DNA from: Ascidia mentula
Taxonomy: Eukaryota; Chordata; Ascidiacea; Phlebobranchia; Ascidiidae
DNA length: 64,000 nt
Assembly: GCA_947561715.1 (NCBI GenBank)
Contig: OX387201.1
Span: forward strand, 4,668,001 to 4,732,000
Direction of reading: 5' to 3'
The notes under the pieces are model-generated. The model made no database searches, was not told the DNA's origin, and saw nothing but the letters and a program-made list of their open reading frames with translations. The position numbers were made by a program, and so were the translations under genes. Shown piece by piece: positions 21,949 to 33,144 of this stretch; positions within the stretch are counted from its first letter, which is position 1, and each line of letters starts with the position of its first letter.

Positions 21949-23281
21949 TTTACCAAGAAGTAAAAAGTTACGAACTATAAACTGACGAAACAACAATACG
22001 GGAATAATGCAATTGAACTTATTATTATGAAGTACTTTTTCAAATACCAATTATTAAAGCTGCACAAGTGAAAAAGTCCTGTGTTATACTGCAAGTCAAA
22101 ATCTGTACCTGAAAATCGGGTTGCTACAACTGTACAGTCAACTGGAACTGAAGGCTAGCGCAAAGCAGTTCACAAATACTTCACGCTTTGCTTCACATGT
22201 TTAGCTACTGGGTAACGGACGGTAACATGATCTTTTTACCTTTAAAACTATTTGGATGGAAAACTGCAAACTTAACCATGTAAAGTTTTCTTGATATTTA
22301 GGCCCTATTCTTTGTCAAGTAAGCACACATATAGTTGTTGTTCTGGTTCCACTTCTCGTGTTGCTGTTTCAATATTTGTTGCGCTCGAAAAAATTGTTCG
22401 ACTTACCATATTAAAGCAAAGCGCAAAGCACTGTTATATTAAATGTTGACTCTACTTAAACCTGTATTTATTGTCAAACATGACAGTTAAACAACAAACA
22501 AGAACGTTTTTGTTGGTTGGTCAACCGTGACTTAATTCCGGGCTATTTATGTGAAGAACTTACATGTTGAATAAACGGCAATTTCAGAAATAATGGCAGT
22601 GTTTTCCACAAAACCTGATACAAGCGTCATTGTCGCAGTAAAAATAATTGTATAATATATAAATTTAAACTAATACACCAACGTTTATTTTTACCGCCTG
22701 TTACGTTTCACTACACCAGGACTCGAACCCGTGTTATCCTGCTTATGAAACCCGTCTGAAATTGTTACTGGTGATGTGGTTCATGTGCCTTGGTTAATCT
22801 TGCCAAAACTTGACCACCTGTGGGCACTAGTACTTACTGCAACTCCGATGTACCAGTAGCCACAATTGCCAACAATGAGCATAAACTTAAGCAGTAATTT
22901 TTGTATCCAGTTTTCAACCTGTAGCTGTGTTAACAATTATCTCACTTTGCCATAGGCTGGCTTCAAATTTTGACAAACAACAAGGGGTTTATTAGTATTT
23001 GCTGTACATTGCAGATTTAGCCACTGGGATTTATCGTTTAATGCAATCAGTAATTATAACAGTTTCTATCAATTCTCAAAATCCAATGGTCATCTGTTTG
23101 TTTTTGTAATTATTGGTAGTATCACAATTTCAGACATTGCTATGCAAGATAAAGTTGCCATACAATTCTCCAATACGTTGACAATAAAACATTTTCATAA
23201 AATTTTCAAATAATAATTGATTTTTATTTAGAGCATTGATTACATATAGTAGTGTATGTTTTGTTGGATAGCTACGACAGC
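21949..23281. other. Intergenic, AT-rich, one tRNA-like box
   Basis: No gene is seen. At about 22,710-22,735 the minus strand reads GGGTTCGAGTCC, a perfect Pol III B-box, in a remnant of tRNA-derived sequence; no full cloverleaf could be drawn. The rest is AT-rich and matches nothing else in the window. Confidence 0.35.
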
Positions 23282-26078
23282 TCAGACAGAAATGCAAACA
23301 GTTTTACAAAAGGTTGCACCACCACGAAGAATTCCCACTTTTACTTTTTTCCCTGCGGGAATCAAAGAACAAGTTTGAGCTTATTTTCGACACACAGGGT
23401 CTCATCAGTGCAGGTGGTGACTGAGCCTGGTCGATTAAGACTAGCCAGGCAACAGGTTTTTACACTTTGTGAGAGTAAAAATCGATCCTTCATCAGCTGC
23501 ACTGCTAATACGTTATATAGACAGAAACAGCGTGTACTACGTGCAAATCACCGATCGTTATAACGCACTTAAATTACCATTGGTGATTTACCCCACTGTG
23601 AATTATTCGCCTTTGTTGTAAATGTTTTTGAAGGTGTTGTATTACAGACATACGCAACTCTAGCGAAATGTTTGGTTGGGACCATCACATTTTAACTCTT
23701 CAATTATCTTACCTGTCTTCCTTCCTACTTTCATTATGTCTTCCCTGACCTGAATACCAAAATACATTAGAAAAATCATTAGTAAACATACAAGAAAAAA
23801 GAAGTTATGGTCAACAATCCTGCTGAGTTTTAAAATCACAAAAATGAGACAAGCATTTGCTACTGCAACTCAAATGAGAGCTCCGCTGCGTTTCGCTTTC
23901 GACAACTCCAATTGGTCTGACCACAGCATAAAACCTACAGATGCTCGTTAGCCCACCGCTAGGTGTCGCAAAATCAATTTTCTTTTGCAGGGCGGCGAAG
24001 GATGACCTGGGGTCAATCCCGGTTTGGTGAATAAAAGTTTCGTACTAACAAAAACAGCTGTTTTTTGAGGAATGTCTTTGGTCCCCAAATCTAAGCACTT
24101 ATGGCGAGACACATGAGTAAACGTAATTCCACTGTGGGCAACTATAGGAACTGTTTTTGTTTCGAAGATGTTGTAACGTAATTTTACGTTACATAGCAAC
24201 GTTTGCATTCTTGGAAATATGAACTATGGTCACATAACAGCCAGTTTCGTCATCAACGTCCGGAATCTCTTTCCATGGGTTTTTTGTGTAAAGGCATTCT
24301 ATAGGTAGCGTCTTGTCCAGCATCTCATTTCAAAATGTATAGCAACGGTTGTTTTCTCACGTGATTTGATCTCGTTACTAGTTTCTACGCAACAGCTGTG
24401 TTTTCATGTGATTTTATTGGCCAGCTTAAATGTGTCGCCTTAGAGAAGTCCTTCATTGTTTTGTGTGAGAGTGCGTCTTTTGTTAACTGTTCGCTGACCG
24501 TTAGTCCTTGGATCGCCTTTCTTTCACGACACTTCGTTCGCTTTGTTTCTCTCCGGTTTTAAATAATGAAACTTTCCGTGTGCGTTCAGCTGAGGTGGAG
24601 CGGGGCAGTGCAGCGGTACTGTGCTCTCCTCAGTTCGTAAATTCACTTAGTTTGGCGTTGGTATAATTGCGTATGTTAATTTCGTATCCAAAATTGTTCG
24701 TGGTAAATAAATATTGTTGGAATGTTTGCATCGAGAGTTAATTAAGTCAGGTTAGGAAAACACAACAATTAGAACTCACGTGCGATCTAATGTCAAATGC
24801 GCTAATCAAATAGGATTCCCGTCGATCATAAATATATTGTTAAGACCCAATTTGAGACTAATAATTGACATAACAGATACGCAACAGATGTGTGAAAACA
24901 ACAGTGGCAGCTTTGTATTAACGATATTATTATAACCCGACGCGATAATGCTCGTACCTGTAGTGGAAGCTTGTTCCCAGCTACTCTCAGAGACAGTGAT
25001 ATTTTCAGGTTGACCACCATCTGTATTTTATCCTATAAGAGTAAAGTAAGTGTTTTTTCTACTTCCGAGATAGCCTAAAATGTGCATTAAAATTAATTGC
25101 TTTTGGAAAAAGGGGTATATTTAGAAAGTGAACACAGCCTGCTGATCAGTGTTATCATATCAGCAGTCAATGAGCTGCTACTTTGCATAAATATATCAAT
25201 ACATTAACTTTTTGACACATTAACTAGATCCATGCAAATACTGAGACCAAACATCAATCGTCTTACTTATTTCATCTTCGGTTTCTTGCCTGTTTTCCTC
25301 GTCTTGTGGCTTTCGAGTAGTTGGTGGAACACCTGCTGTATAGAACCTATATTAGACACAAGCGGATTCAACATTGAAAATACAATGATAAACGGTGGCC
25401 CCATTTCCAATATTTTTGGCGTCGACAGTTGCATCAGAGAAATCTAATTTTGGTCCATTGCACTTGTCACCTGCGTGCTGATGACCTACAACAACACAAT
25501 TACAGAGCACAGCCTGCAGAAGAAGTTTCCATTCTAGCCACTGAAGAAAAAAATTTTACGTTTTTTATGGAACTAATTTTTTACCTGAACTTGATCCAGC
25601 ATCTGATTCTTGATTGCTTTTCCTGACTCTTTTCCTCTCAGTCTCATCTACCTTCTCAGGTGCAGCTGCTGTTTGTGTGAAGCGTTTTTAGCCATTGTAT
25701 AACTTTAATTAGGGCAAATACTTACGACGTTTTGCAGGTTTTGAACCATTTGATCTGTTTTGTTGATCTTTAAACCGCTCATCTCGAGAATCTAATAAAT
25801 TGTACAAACTTTGAATAGATATTGTTTTTCAGAAAACGTCAGTTCATGGAAACAATATTCAGCCCAATATTCAAGCAAGAATGTAAAAACGGAAGAGATT
25901 TTGCTAAAATTAATACAAACAGTAACACAGAAGTTGACCATATCCAGTTTTTAACATGTACGTAAAAGTGGATTACCCTGATTCACAGTCCCATGATCAC
26001 CAACGTTTGCAGCGAGAACTGTTGCACCAGGAAAATTAAACTTTGACCAAACGTTTGAGTCACCAATGTGCTGTGGCC
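23282..26078 (-). pseudogene. Mosaic module gene with a premature stop
   Basis: Exons on the minus strand, most of them phase 1 to phase 1: 25,977-26,078 (module C, PQHIGDSNVWSKFNF, VGDHGTVNQG); 25,726-25,791 (SRDERFKDQQNRSNG); 25,585-25,665 (APEKVDETERKRVRK). Next comes 25,485 downward (HQHAGDKCNGPKLDF, module C with a decayed end), then 25,267-25,332 (VPPTTRKPQDEENRQ) and 24,958-25,032, which starts with an in-frame TAA (25,028-25,030). The last two are 23,713-23,749 (VREDIMKVGRKT, phase 0 to 1) and terminal exon 23,282-23,352 (KKVKVGILRGGATFC...CISV, TGA). The last two match exons 10 and 11 of the ZU5 gene at 40.66-44.42 kb. Its sister at 57.1 kb has GAA where this copy has TAA. ZU5 exons are missing. 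An alternative transcript skipping the stop exon is possible. Confidence 0.55.
23353..24957. other. Long intron or intergenic stretch with a SINE-like copy
   Basis: 23,400-23,700 shows no match except to 40,760-41,060, the corresponding intron of the ZU5 gene, at low similarity. 23,940-24,230 resembles 35,930-36,300 (a tRNA-derived element with a GGTCAATCC box near 24,010, followed by AATAAAAG). 24,240-24,780 has a higher GC share and no recognised content. Confidence 0.35.
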
Positions 26079-26209
26079 CTGAGTAAACAAAGTTGAAATC
26101 GGTAGAAATGATTTTATCGTTTGCAGTGGAAAATATAACGATTTATTGAATTCTATTTTATTTGTTGGACAAGAGGTTACCAGTAACACAAACTGCAAAA
26201 CTATCACAT

Positions 26210-26410
26210 TTAAACCCTATGACTTATCGACGTTCACGTTCCCTTGCACTCCCACAACCGACCTTCTACTGATATTCGCACCTTTGTGGTATTGTGGAAC
26301 TTTAAAATACACCGTTTACGTATATAAGGGCAATAGTAATCCAATTACAAGTCAAAGAGTATGATATATTTCCTACTATTTTGGAGTTGCCGCTGAAGTT
26401 TAAAGCATGG
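26210..26410 (-). pseudogene. Chimeric module B exon and broken first exon
   Basis: At 26,215-26,270 the minus strand reads module B (GANISRRSVVGVQGNVNV). The usual start (KDSKVQQV) is replaced by text matching the upstream edge of the module C exon at 10,166 (TATTTT-AAG-TTCCACAATACCAC), and the donor GT is AT. At 26,380-26,410 a relic of the 10,754-type start exon reads ATG CTT TAA. Both point to unequal exchange between family members. Confidence 0.5.
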
Positions 26411-26556
26411 CGCCGGGAAATATATTTAGTGTCGTAAAACAACATATAAAACATGTATTAATTTAAGTGCAGCTTGTATTAAGGTCTACTGGGCAAGAAA
26501 CTCAAATAACAACCACTACCTGTATCTCAAATTTATAGCAATTGAATAATTTTTAC

Positions 26557-26672
26557 CTGTGATCTTTTGTTTTGTAAGAAAAAGTGTTTCATTCAGGACC
26601 TCTTTTCTCCATTGTTCTGTTGTTAAAGTGACGTTGAGTTTTTTGTCAGCCAGGGTTTCGTTTGGTCGACTA
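26557..26672 (-). pseudogene. Fragment of the exon that follows ZU5-UPA
   Basis: The 3' part of an exon homologous to 41,617-41,864 of the ZU5 gene: NETLADKKLNVTLTTEQ, then LNETLFLTKQKITG with a phase-1 GTAAAA donor. Its 5' half is missing. Just above 26,672 the text switches to the TTTTTGCCATGTCTCACCTG phrase also found at 50,595 and 59,075. It marks where a ZU5 gene used to continue. Confidence 0.65.
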
Positions 26673-26679
26673 TAAAATT

Positions 26680-26900
26680 TTTGCCATGTCTCACCTGTTG
26701 ACTAACGCTTTAATACAGATACAGCAGTACCCATGGCGCAGGAGGTTCTTTTGTGGGCAACAGACCGAGACGAATACAAAAGGGTTTTAAGTTACAGAGT
26801 ACCTCAAGCTGAAGCATTGGCCTTACGTTTTCTGGTAGAAAGAAACTTTGAATACAGTTGTATGAGTTATGGAAAATAAAACGGCGTTGATGTTGCCATA
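26680..26900 (+). repeat. Dispersed repeat, GGCGC-AGG / CAGACCGAGACGAATAC family
   Basis: Copies at 47,190-47,345, 50,600-50,800, 59,080-59,189 and 61,980-62,135; distant ones at 6,000 and 16,010. Each can be read as a short open frame (ATDRDEYKRVLSYRVPQAE here), with different stops in each copy. I treat it as a non-coding repeat. Confidence 0.45.
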
Positions 26901-27661
26901 AACTATGTATTATTGTCCTATGTTTTGTGGTTTTGCTTTTACCTCCAGTTAAGTGCAATAAACTTTGTGTCCACCCTTTACGAACTATTTGCAGCTGTAT
27001 TTACTGTAATGCAACTAAATAAGCCAGATGTAAATTTATTTATAAACAACAAGAAATATACTACAACATGAATTTATTACAAGCATTTCTTTATCCAGCT
27101 TTATATACCACAGATGTGCAAAAAATAAATCCTAAAATTTATTGTCCATCTGCAGCAACGGATTAGTTACAAGTGTATGCCAAAGTACACTATGTTAAAT
27201 CTTCCTGTGGGCGTTGAAGCGAAATACATACAAACATGCTAATATATACAGCGTGAATTCCAGGGTGCAGCTCTTCCTACTCTGCTGCAAATAAATAACA
27301 AACAAAAGTTCAATAAAGTGATATATGCCACCATTTGGTGTTTTGTAGAGGTATGCCAACATTGAAAATATTCGGATTCGGCCGATTTTATTTTTGTTTT
27401 AATTCAACTTTTCTTTGTTGTGGTGCAAGAAGCAAGGTTTCTTTGCTATAGGAGGGAGCCGTTTACTGAGGCATTCAAGCATATTGCATCAAAACATTTG
27501 CCTCACCTTACTGCTTGCCGTCTTTGTCAGAATTGTGCTGGTCTGTGGAAAAGTTTTTCAAAAGATTATTCAAAGAATAAAACTTGTCACAATAAAAGAT
27601 AATGCAATAATATGGAAGTTGCCTGTTGCAGGTTTAAACGTGTGCGTAAAAGCGGATTTAC
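26900..27661. other. Spacer, nothing recognised
   Basis: 27,060-27,180 weakly resembles 12,340-12,640 and 46,320-46,620 of the duplication block. No exon with family features is seen. Confidence 0.3.
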
Positions 27662-28184
27662 CTTGATTCACAGTCCCTTGAGCACCAAAGTTTATATTTT
27701 GAGCAGGAGCAGTGATACTATACTTTGGCGCACTGCATGCATCACCAGTGTGCTGTGGCCCTGTGTGCACAAAATTGAAATCAGCAAAAATGTTTTTATG
27801 GTTTCCAACGGAAAGTGTTTAAGTTCAAAAATTTGACTCACCCGTATTCACGTTCCCTTGCACTCCCACAATTGCTCCTCCAGTGATATTTGCACCTTGC
27901 ATGCTCACTTGTTGCACCTTGCTATCCTTGTTTTCTGCACACAAATATTTGAAATAAGTTTCTAAATAATGGTTGGTTTGTGCATGTCGACTATCTTATG
28001 AGGATTTGTCGATGTGCATATCTCCTTGTGCTTCGTTTATCTCAGTCTTGGAGCCACCATATACGTCGCCAGTCTGTTGTGTGTCACGTTTACCTGTTTT
28101 AGATTCGTTGATGTACATATCCCCCTTTGCGTTGTTTACCTTCACCTCGCCTTGAAAATTGTTGTTATTAAACTTAGTAGACAT
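27662..28184 (-). pseudogene. A-B-C module gene start, first exon chimeric
   Basis: Exons on the minus strand: 27,996-28,184 (ATG; MSTKFNNNNFQGEVKV, then YINESKTG, GDVYGGS, joined to KTEINEAQGDMHIDKSS, then TAA), 27,842-27,934 (module B, KDSKVQQVSMQGANITGG) and 27,662-27,760 (module C, PQHTGDACSAPKYSI, INFGAQGTVNQG). Exons B and C have good borders in phase 1. Exon 1 is a fusion: its first half matches the long first exon of the 50.0- and 58.5-kb genes and its second half the 7.7-kb first exon. The join falls at a shared GGSK-TEINE point. Its donor is broken (AT for GT), so it ends at its own stop. The B and C exons could still be used from the 29.0-kb start exon. Confidence 0.55.
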
Positions 28185-28760
28185 TGTGTGACAAATCAAT
28201 GTTCAAGTCGGTCTAAGCTGTTGGTCAAAATCACTTTCAACAAAAAATAAAAATAACAGCAATTATAACCCTGCATATCCCAGTTGTGTACATATTGCAA
28301 TGCTGGCAACGATTGAAATCCTGCAAACTTGTAATAACTTTCCTGAGATTTAGGGCTCCTGTCTTTGTCAAGGAAACCCAAAAATAACTAGTGCCGTTGA
28401 ATGCCTTTTTCGTGCTGCTTCGAGTTCCTCTTTTTCTCATGACCCGTAACAGCTTTGTGCCTTTCTACTCTCAAGTTTCAAAATACAACTTTTACATTTT
28501 TGGTTTGTTGTTTGCACACTGTAAGTGGTTACATGCATTTTTAAAGTAATATAACCAGTGATCACAAATGTAAATTTTATATTGATGTCCAAGTAAATTC
28601 AAAAATGTCAACCGGACCTTTATATTCATACTTGGACCCACTTGTGTGAGTCACCATTTTGTTGTAATTCAGCAAATGAACCAAACTGCTATCAGTAGAG
28701 TTGCACAAAAATTTATGTAATCAGCAAAACTCCTTTTCTTAATTTTTTACCATGTTACCC
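28185..28760. repeat. Upstream flank shared with 50.03-50.61 and 58.51-59.09 kb
   Basis: About 570 bp conserved above the MSTxF first exons at all three loci. It includes the phrase TTTTTCGTGCTGCTTCGAG and a frameshifted module C relic (28,610-28,665; 50,460-50,520; 58,935-58,995). It probably carries the promoter of these genes, inferred from position only. Confidence 0.5.
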
Positions 28761-28973
28761 GAAAAATTTATTAAATCAGCAAAACAACAACAATATGTCG
28801 TTCCCGTTTAACAGATTGGTTAACCGAAAACAATGATATGAAATCTAGTACCTTTGATGCAAATTTCCAAGAACCCATAAAATAACCACACCCTTAACAA
28901 GCAGAAATACAACAACAAGCCAAACGCTGAAATTCGCATGTTGCAAAACAAAGAAATATTAACCTTATATTAC

Positions 28974-29001
28974 CTTGTTGGTTATTGGACGGTGTCGCCA
29001 T
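28974..29001 (-). CDS. Start exon MATPSNNQQ, partner exons unclear
   Basis: ATG at 28,999-29,001, nine codons, then a phase-1 GTAATA donor. It is the twin of the first exon of the 21-kb gene (MATPPNNQQ). The next phase-1 exons down the minus strand are 27,842-27,934 and 27,662-27,760, and joining them keeps the frame, so this may be the working start of the 23-29 kb locus. Short length makes the call uncertain. Confidence 0.4.
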
Positions 29002-29139
29002 TTTACCAGGTAGTAAATAGTTACCAACAAAACATAACCCTGTAACCGCAGTACTGCATTTGTTGATATGTTGGTAATGCTAAACACCCTGCAATTAAAT
29101 CGAATGACTGGATCTCAGAGATAAAGCGACACCTGTTAC

Positions 29140-32000
29140 CAAATGAGCCCTAAGAATGGCTTGTTGAGTCGCACGAACATAGCATGGCATGTGGCTGTTT
29201 GTTGTTTGATTCTTCCGACACCATCACTGTTTGTTCGTAACTTGATTTACGTGTCATTGGATGCTGGGTTTATGCGAACACATCTCGCGCACGTAGGCAG
29301 ACTTTGTTTAGTTTTAAATGAATATTTGCAAAACATTTGGCGTGTATTGCGAAACAAAGGCAATATCACGATGCGATGGTTAGTGTTAAAAAAGAAAAAA
29401 ATATATACTGAAGTTTACCAAGAATATTAAATTTTAAAATTTTTGCCGTTAGGTTTTGGAAAATGCATTGCTTTAAATCTGAGAGTTTGCCAACAACCTT
29501 TTGAAAACGTTACGAACGTCAAGCGTGTGCTGTCTGATTGCCAGGTATAGAGTGCATTTACCAAGTGGGAGTTGAACGACTGTTATCTTGATATTTGCAC
29601 AGCTTGCTTTGTCGGTACTGAGAAAAGAGTTTTCACCTGTGCAATACGTTGCGTAACCAAACTGAACAGAACGCACAGGGCTGTCATGCTGGTTCTACTG
29701 CCAACGGAAATTGCCAGTAATTCACAACACTTAAAACTAGATTGAATGCAGCTTGTCTGTTTATTTAAAGTAATCTGCATCAATGTATTTTTTTGGGGTC
29801 ATTGCTTCTCGAACATTTTGGAACCAGACCTAACTTTTACCACACAAGAAGCAAATACCTACCACGTACATTTATGTTTGTATTTCGGTCAAATATGAAC
29901 AATAACCATGAGTGAGAAGCAATCCACTCGTTCATCACGAGTCCAACATTTTTTTTGCCTTTTTTATTCCATGATTCCTCTGGGCACCAGTGTTATTAGC
30001 CACCCTTGTTTTGTATTGGATCATGTAATAATCGACATAATCAATTATCATGCTAGTTATTTAATGTTTCGAAACGGTTTCCAACTACAGTCTCGCACAA
30101 ACATGATATTGTATGTGGCTGCTTGATGTTTGATTCTTTCGACACCGTCATTGTTTGTTGAAAAGTTAATGTATAACATACCAATGGATCATGACCTTAT
30201 GCAAACACATCTCGCGCACGTAGGCAGACTTTGTTCGCATGGCAACGGTTGGTTTCCTGTACGTTACAACGATTGAATACAGCATCGCAAACATTTGGAA
30301 TGTATTGTGTAAAAAAGACAATGCAATGGATTGTGCAGAACTCAAATTTCTGAAACGTCAATCTTTTACAGTGACTTTTCATGATCCTATGGCCTTACTA
30401 ACATAATTGAAAATGAAATAATAGTGTTGTTTCAGACATTTCATGTTTGTTTTGTTTTTTATTTGTAGTGCATCTTCCATCACTTACTTATTTATTATTT
30501 CTATTTCTTGTCATATACGTTTTGAAAGTCAAATGATTGCTGTAGGGGTTTCCAGATATGTATTTACCAATTGGAAATTGATATAAATTTGGGTTTACCG
30601 ACTGTCGTTGCTACAAATAGTCTTGATATTTGCACAGCATCCTTTGTCGGTACTGAGAAAAGAGTTTTTACCTGTGCAATACGTTGCGCAACCAAACTGA
30701 ACAGAACGCACAGCGATGTCATGCTGTTTCTACTGCCAACGGAAATTGCCAGTAATTCACTACACTGAAAACTAGATTAATTGCAGCTTGTCTGCTAATT
30801 TGAAGTATTTTGCATCAATGTATTTTTTTGGGTCATTGCTTCTAAAACATTTTGGAACAAGACCTAACTTTTACCACACAATAAGCAAATACCTACCACG
30901 TACATTTATGTTTGTATTTCGGTCAAATATGAGCAATAACTATGAGTGAGAAGCAATCCACTCGTTCATCACGAGTCGAACATTTTTTTACCTTTTTATT
31001 CCATGATTCCTCTGGGCACCAGTGTTATTAGCCACCCTTGTTTTGTATTGGATCATGTAATAATCGACATTATCAATTATCATGCTAGTTATTTAATGTT
31101 TCGAAACGGTTTCCAACTACAGTCTCGCACAAACATGATATTGTATGTGGCTGCTTGATGTTTGATTCTTTCGACACCGTCATTGTTTGTTGAAAAGTTA
31201 ATGTATAACATACCAATGGATCATGACCTTATGCAAACACATCTCGCGCACGTAGGCAGACTTTGTTCGCATGGCAACGGTTGGTTTCCTGTACGTTACA
31301 ACGATTGAATACAGCATCGCAAACATTTGGAATGTCTTGTGTAAAAAAAGACAATGCAATGGATTGTGCAGAACTCAAATTTCTGAAACGTCAATCTTTT
31401 ACAGTGACTTTTCATGATTCTATGGCCTTACTAACATAATTGAAAATGAAATAATAGTGTTGTTTCAGACATTTCATGTTTATTTTGTTTTTTATTTGTA
31501 GTGCATCTTCCATCACTTACTTATTTATTATTTCTATTTCTTGTCATATACGTTTTGAAAGTCAAATGATTGCTGTAGGGGTTTCCAGATATGTATTTAC
31601 CAAGTGGAAGTTGATATAAGTTTGGGTTTACCGATTGTCGTTGCTACAAATAGTCTTGATATTTGCACAGCATCCTTTGTCGGTACTGAGAAAAGAGTTT
31701 TCACCTGTGTAATACGTTGCGCAACCAAACTGAACAGAACGCACAGCGCTGTCATGCTGGTTCTACTGCCAACGGAAATTGCCAGTAATTCACAACACTG
31801 AAAACTAGATTAATTGCAGCTTGTCTGCTAATTTGAAGTATTTTGCATCAATGTATTTTTTGGGGGTATTGCTTCTCGAACATTTTGTACCCAGACGTAA
31901 CATTTACCCCACAAGATCCAAATACCTACCACGTACATTTATGTTTGTATTTCGGTCAACTATAAAGCAGTAAATATTAGTGAGAAGCAATCCACTCGTT
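29140..32000 (+). repeat. 1,033-bp tandem duplication, two full units and a partial
   Basis: Equivalent points lie at 30,571 and 31,604 (spacing 1,033 bp), with the first unit beginning near 29,560 and the third fading near 32,000. Each unit carries two short plus frames. One reads DICTASFVGTEKRVFTC (30,571-30,768 and 31,604-31,801; broken in unit 1) and the other SMIPLGTSVISHPCFVLD. 29,140-29,460 is an older partial copy (phrase CTCGCGCACGTAGGCA), also found at 35,420. Units differ by a few percent. Frames without a recognisable family; probably repeat. Confidence 0.7.
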
Positions 32001-32460
32001 TATTATGTGTCGAACTCCGCGCCCCAACAAAATTTTGTCCTCTCTATGTTAGAACCATTTTTAAAATGATATCTTTTTTTTTAAATGCAACTAAATATAT
32101 ACTAGCGGGATTCTACATGACAAATAACCTTTGACAAATGTTTGGACGCGTGTAACTCAGCGATCTTACATGGTAGCAGCATTTTTTTTACACGTAATAT
32201 TTCATATGCTGATCTTTCCAAAATATTAAAATTGACGAAGTAAGCATAACACTATTTGAGTTTGCATATAAGAACAATAACTTCTCACTGCGCAAACATA
32301 GACGATGGCAAAACAAATCCTTTGCATCAAACAACCCAATGCTGCCCTGCTTGCAAATGATATCAAACTTCACTTCAATATAATTTCTATAAGTAATTGC
32401 AGTAATCAGTCAAAGGCTTGTAGCCAAAATGTAATGCTTGGGCGTAAATTCTTAACAAAT
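32000..32460. other. AT-rich spacer, nothing recognised
   Basis: No match to other parts of the window and no exon-like signal was found. Confidence 0.3.
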
Positions 32461-32464
32461 TAAA

Positions 32465-33016
32465 ATTATGAGGTTTACAGGCTTGGCAGCCCAGGCAATG
32501 TGCAGCCTAGCTGGATCAGCCACTTTTTCCTGACAAGTCGGAGCAAGATTTGAAAAATCAAGCTCCCGGTGAGGTTTGAACTCACGACCCTGGACTAACC
32601 AGGCCCAACGCTCTACCAACTGAGCTTCAGGAGATCAGTGGTTTCACGGGGTATATTGTGACCAAGGTACACTGGTGCGCAAGCGCACAACTTGCCAGGC
32701 GACCTTCACATATACGTAGGGGATCTCTACCACCGTATCAGATAACGCAGTAATGTTACATGCAATGGCATGATAGGCAGGATCGCCCCACTGCGCAGGT
32801 CCTTGCTTGGCGATCATAGCTAACGTAACGCGATCATGAGGTTTACAGGCTTGGCAGCCCAAGCCATGCAGCCTAGCTGGATCAGCCACTTTTCCTGATT
32901 GCATTGCCTGGACTGTAAACCTCATGATCGTGATACGTTAGCTGTGATCGCCAAGCAAGGACCTGCGCAGTGGGGCGATCCTGCCTATCATGCCATTGCA
33001 TGCAATATTACTGCGT
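32465..33016. repeat. SINE-like cluster with a tRNA-like head and a long hairpin
   Basis: Two direct copies of a 60-bp body (32,470-32,533 and 32,838-32,898; GGTTTACAGGCTTGGCAGCC) flank a tRNA-like sequence on the minus strand (32,561-32,634). A 104-bp inverted repeat follows: 32,745-32,848 against 32,913-33,016, with only a few mismatches and a 64-bp loop. Related pieces stand at 34,030-34,065 and 56,000-56,085. Best explained as nested or head-to-head tRNA-derived SINEs. Confidence 0.65.
32561..32634 (-). other. tRNA-like SINE head, Thr(GGT)-like anticodon
   Basis: D-arm GCTC-AGTTGGTA-GAGC, an anticodon arm with loop CTGGTTA, and a perfect 5-bp T-stem GTGAG/CTCAC around TTCAAAC. Six of seven acceptor pairs form. 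Two bases instead of one separate the D and anticodon stems, and SINE body sequence surrounds it, so I read it as a SINE promoter (A and B boxes) rather than a functional tRNA gene. Confidence 0.5.
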
Positions 33017-33144
33017 CAAATTAAAATTATGTTTAAATTGTATAATTTTCCTACACTAAAGTCTGTTTAAACATATGCTTAGTGATCATGACAACTGTAT
33101 ATTCTCCTTTTTTTGCATTTTATTACATTTGATATGCTTTAAAG

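Noticed and set aside
24240..24780. Possible solo LTR
   Set aside because: Higher GC than surroundings, but no TG...CA ends with target duplication could be defined.
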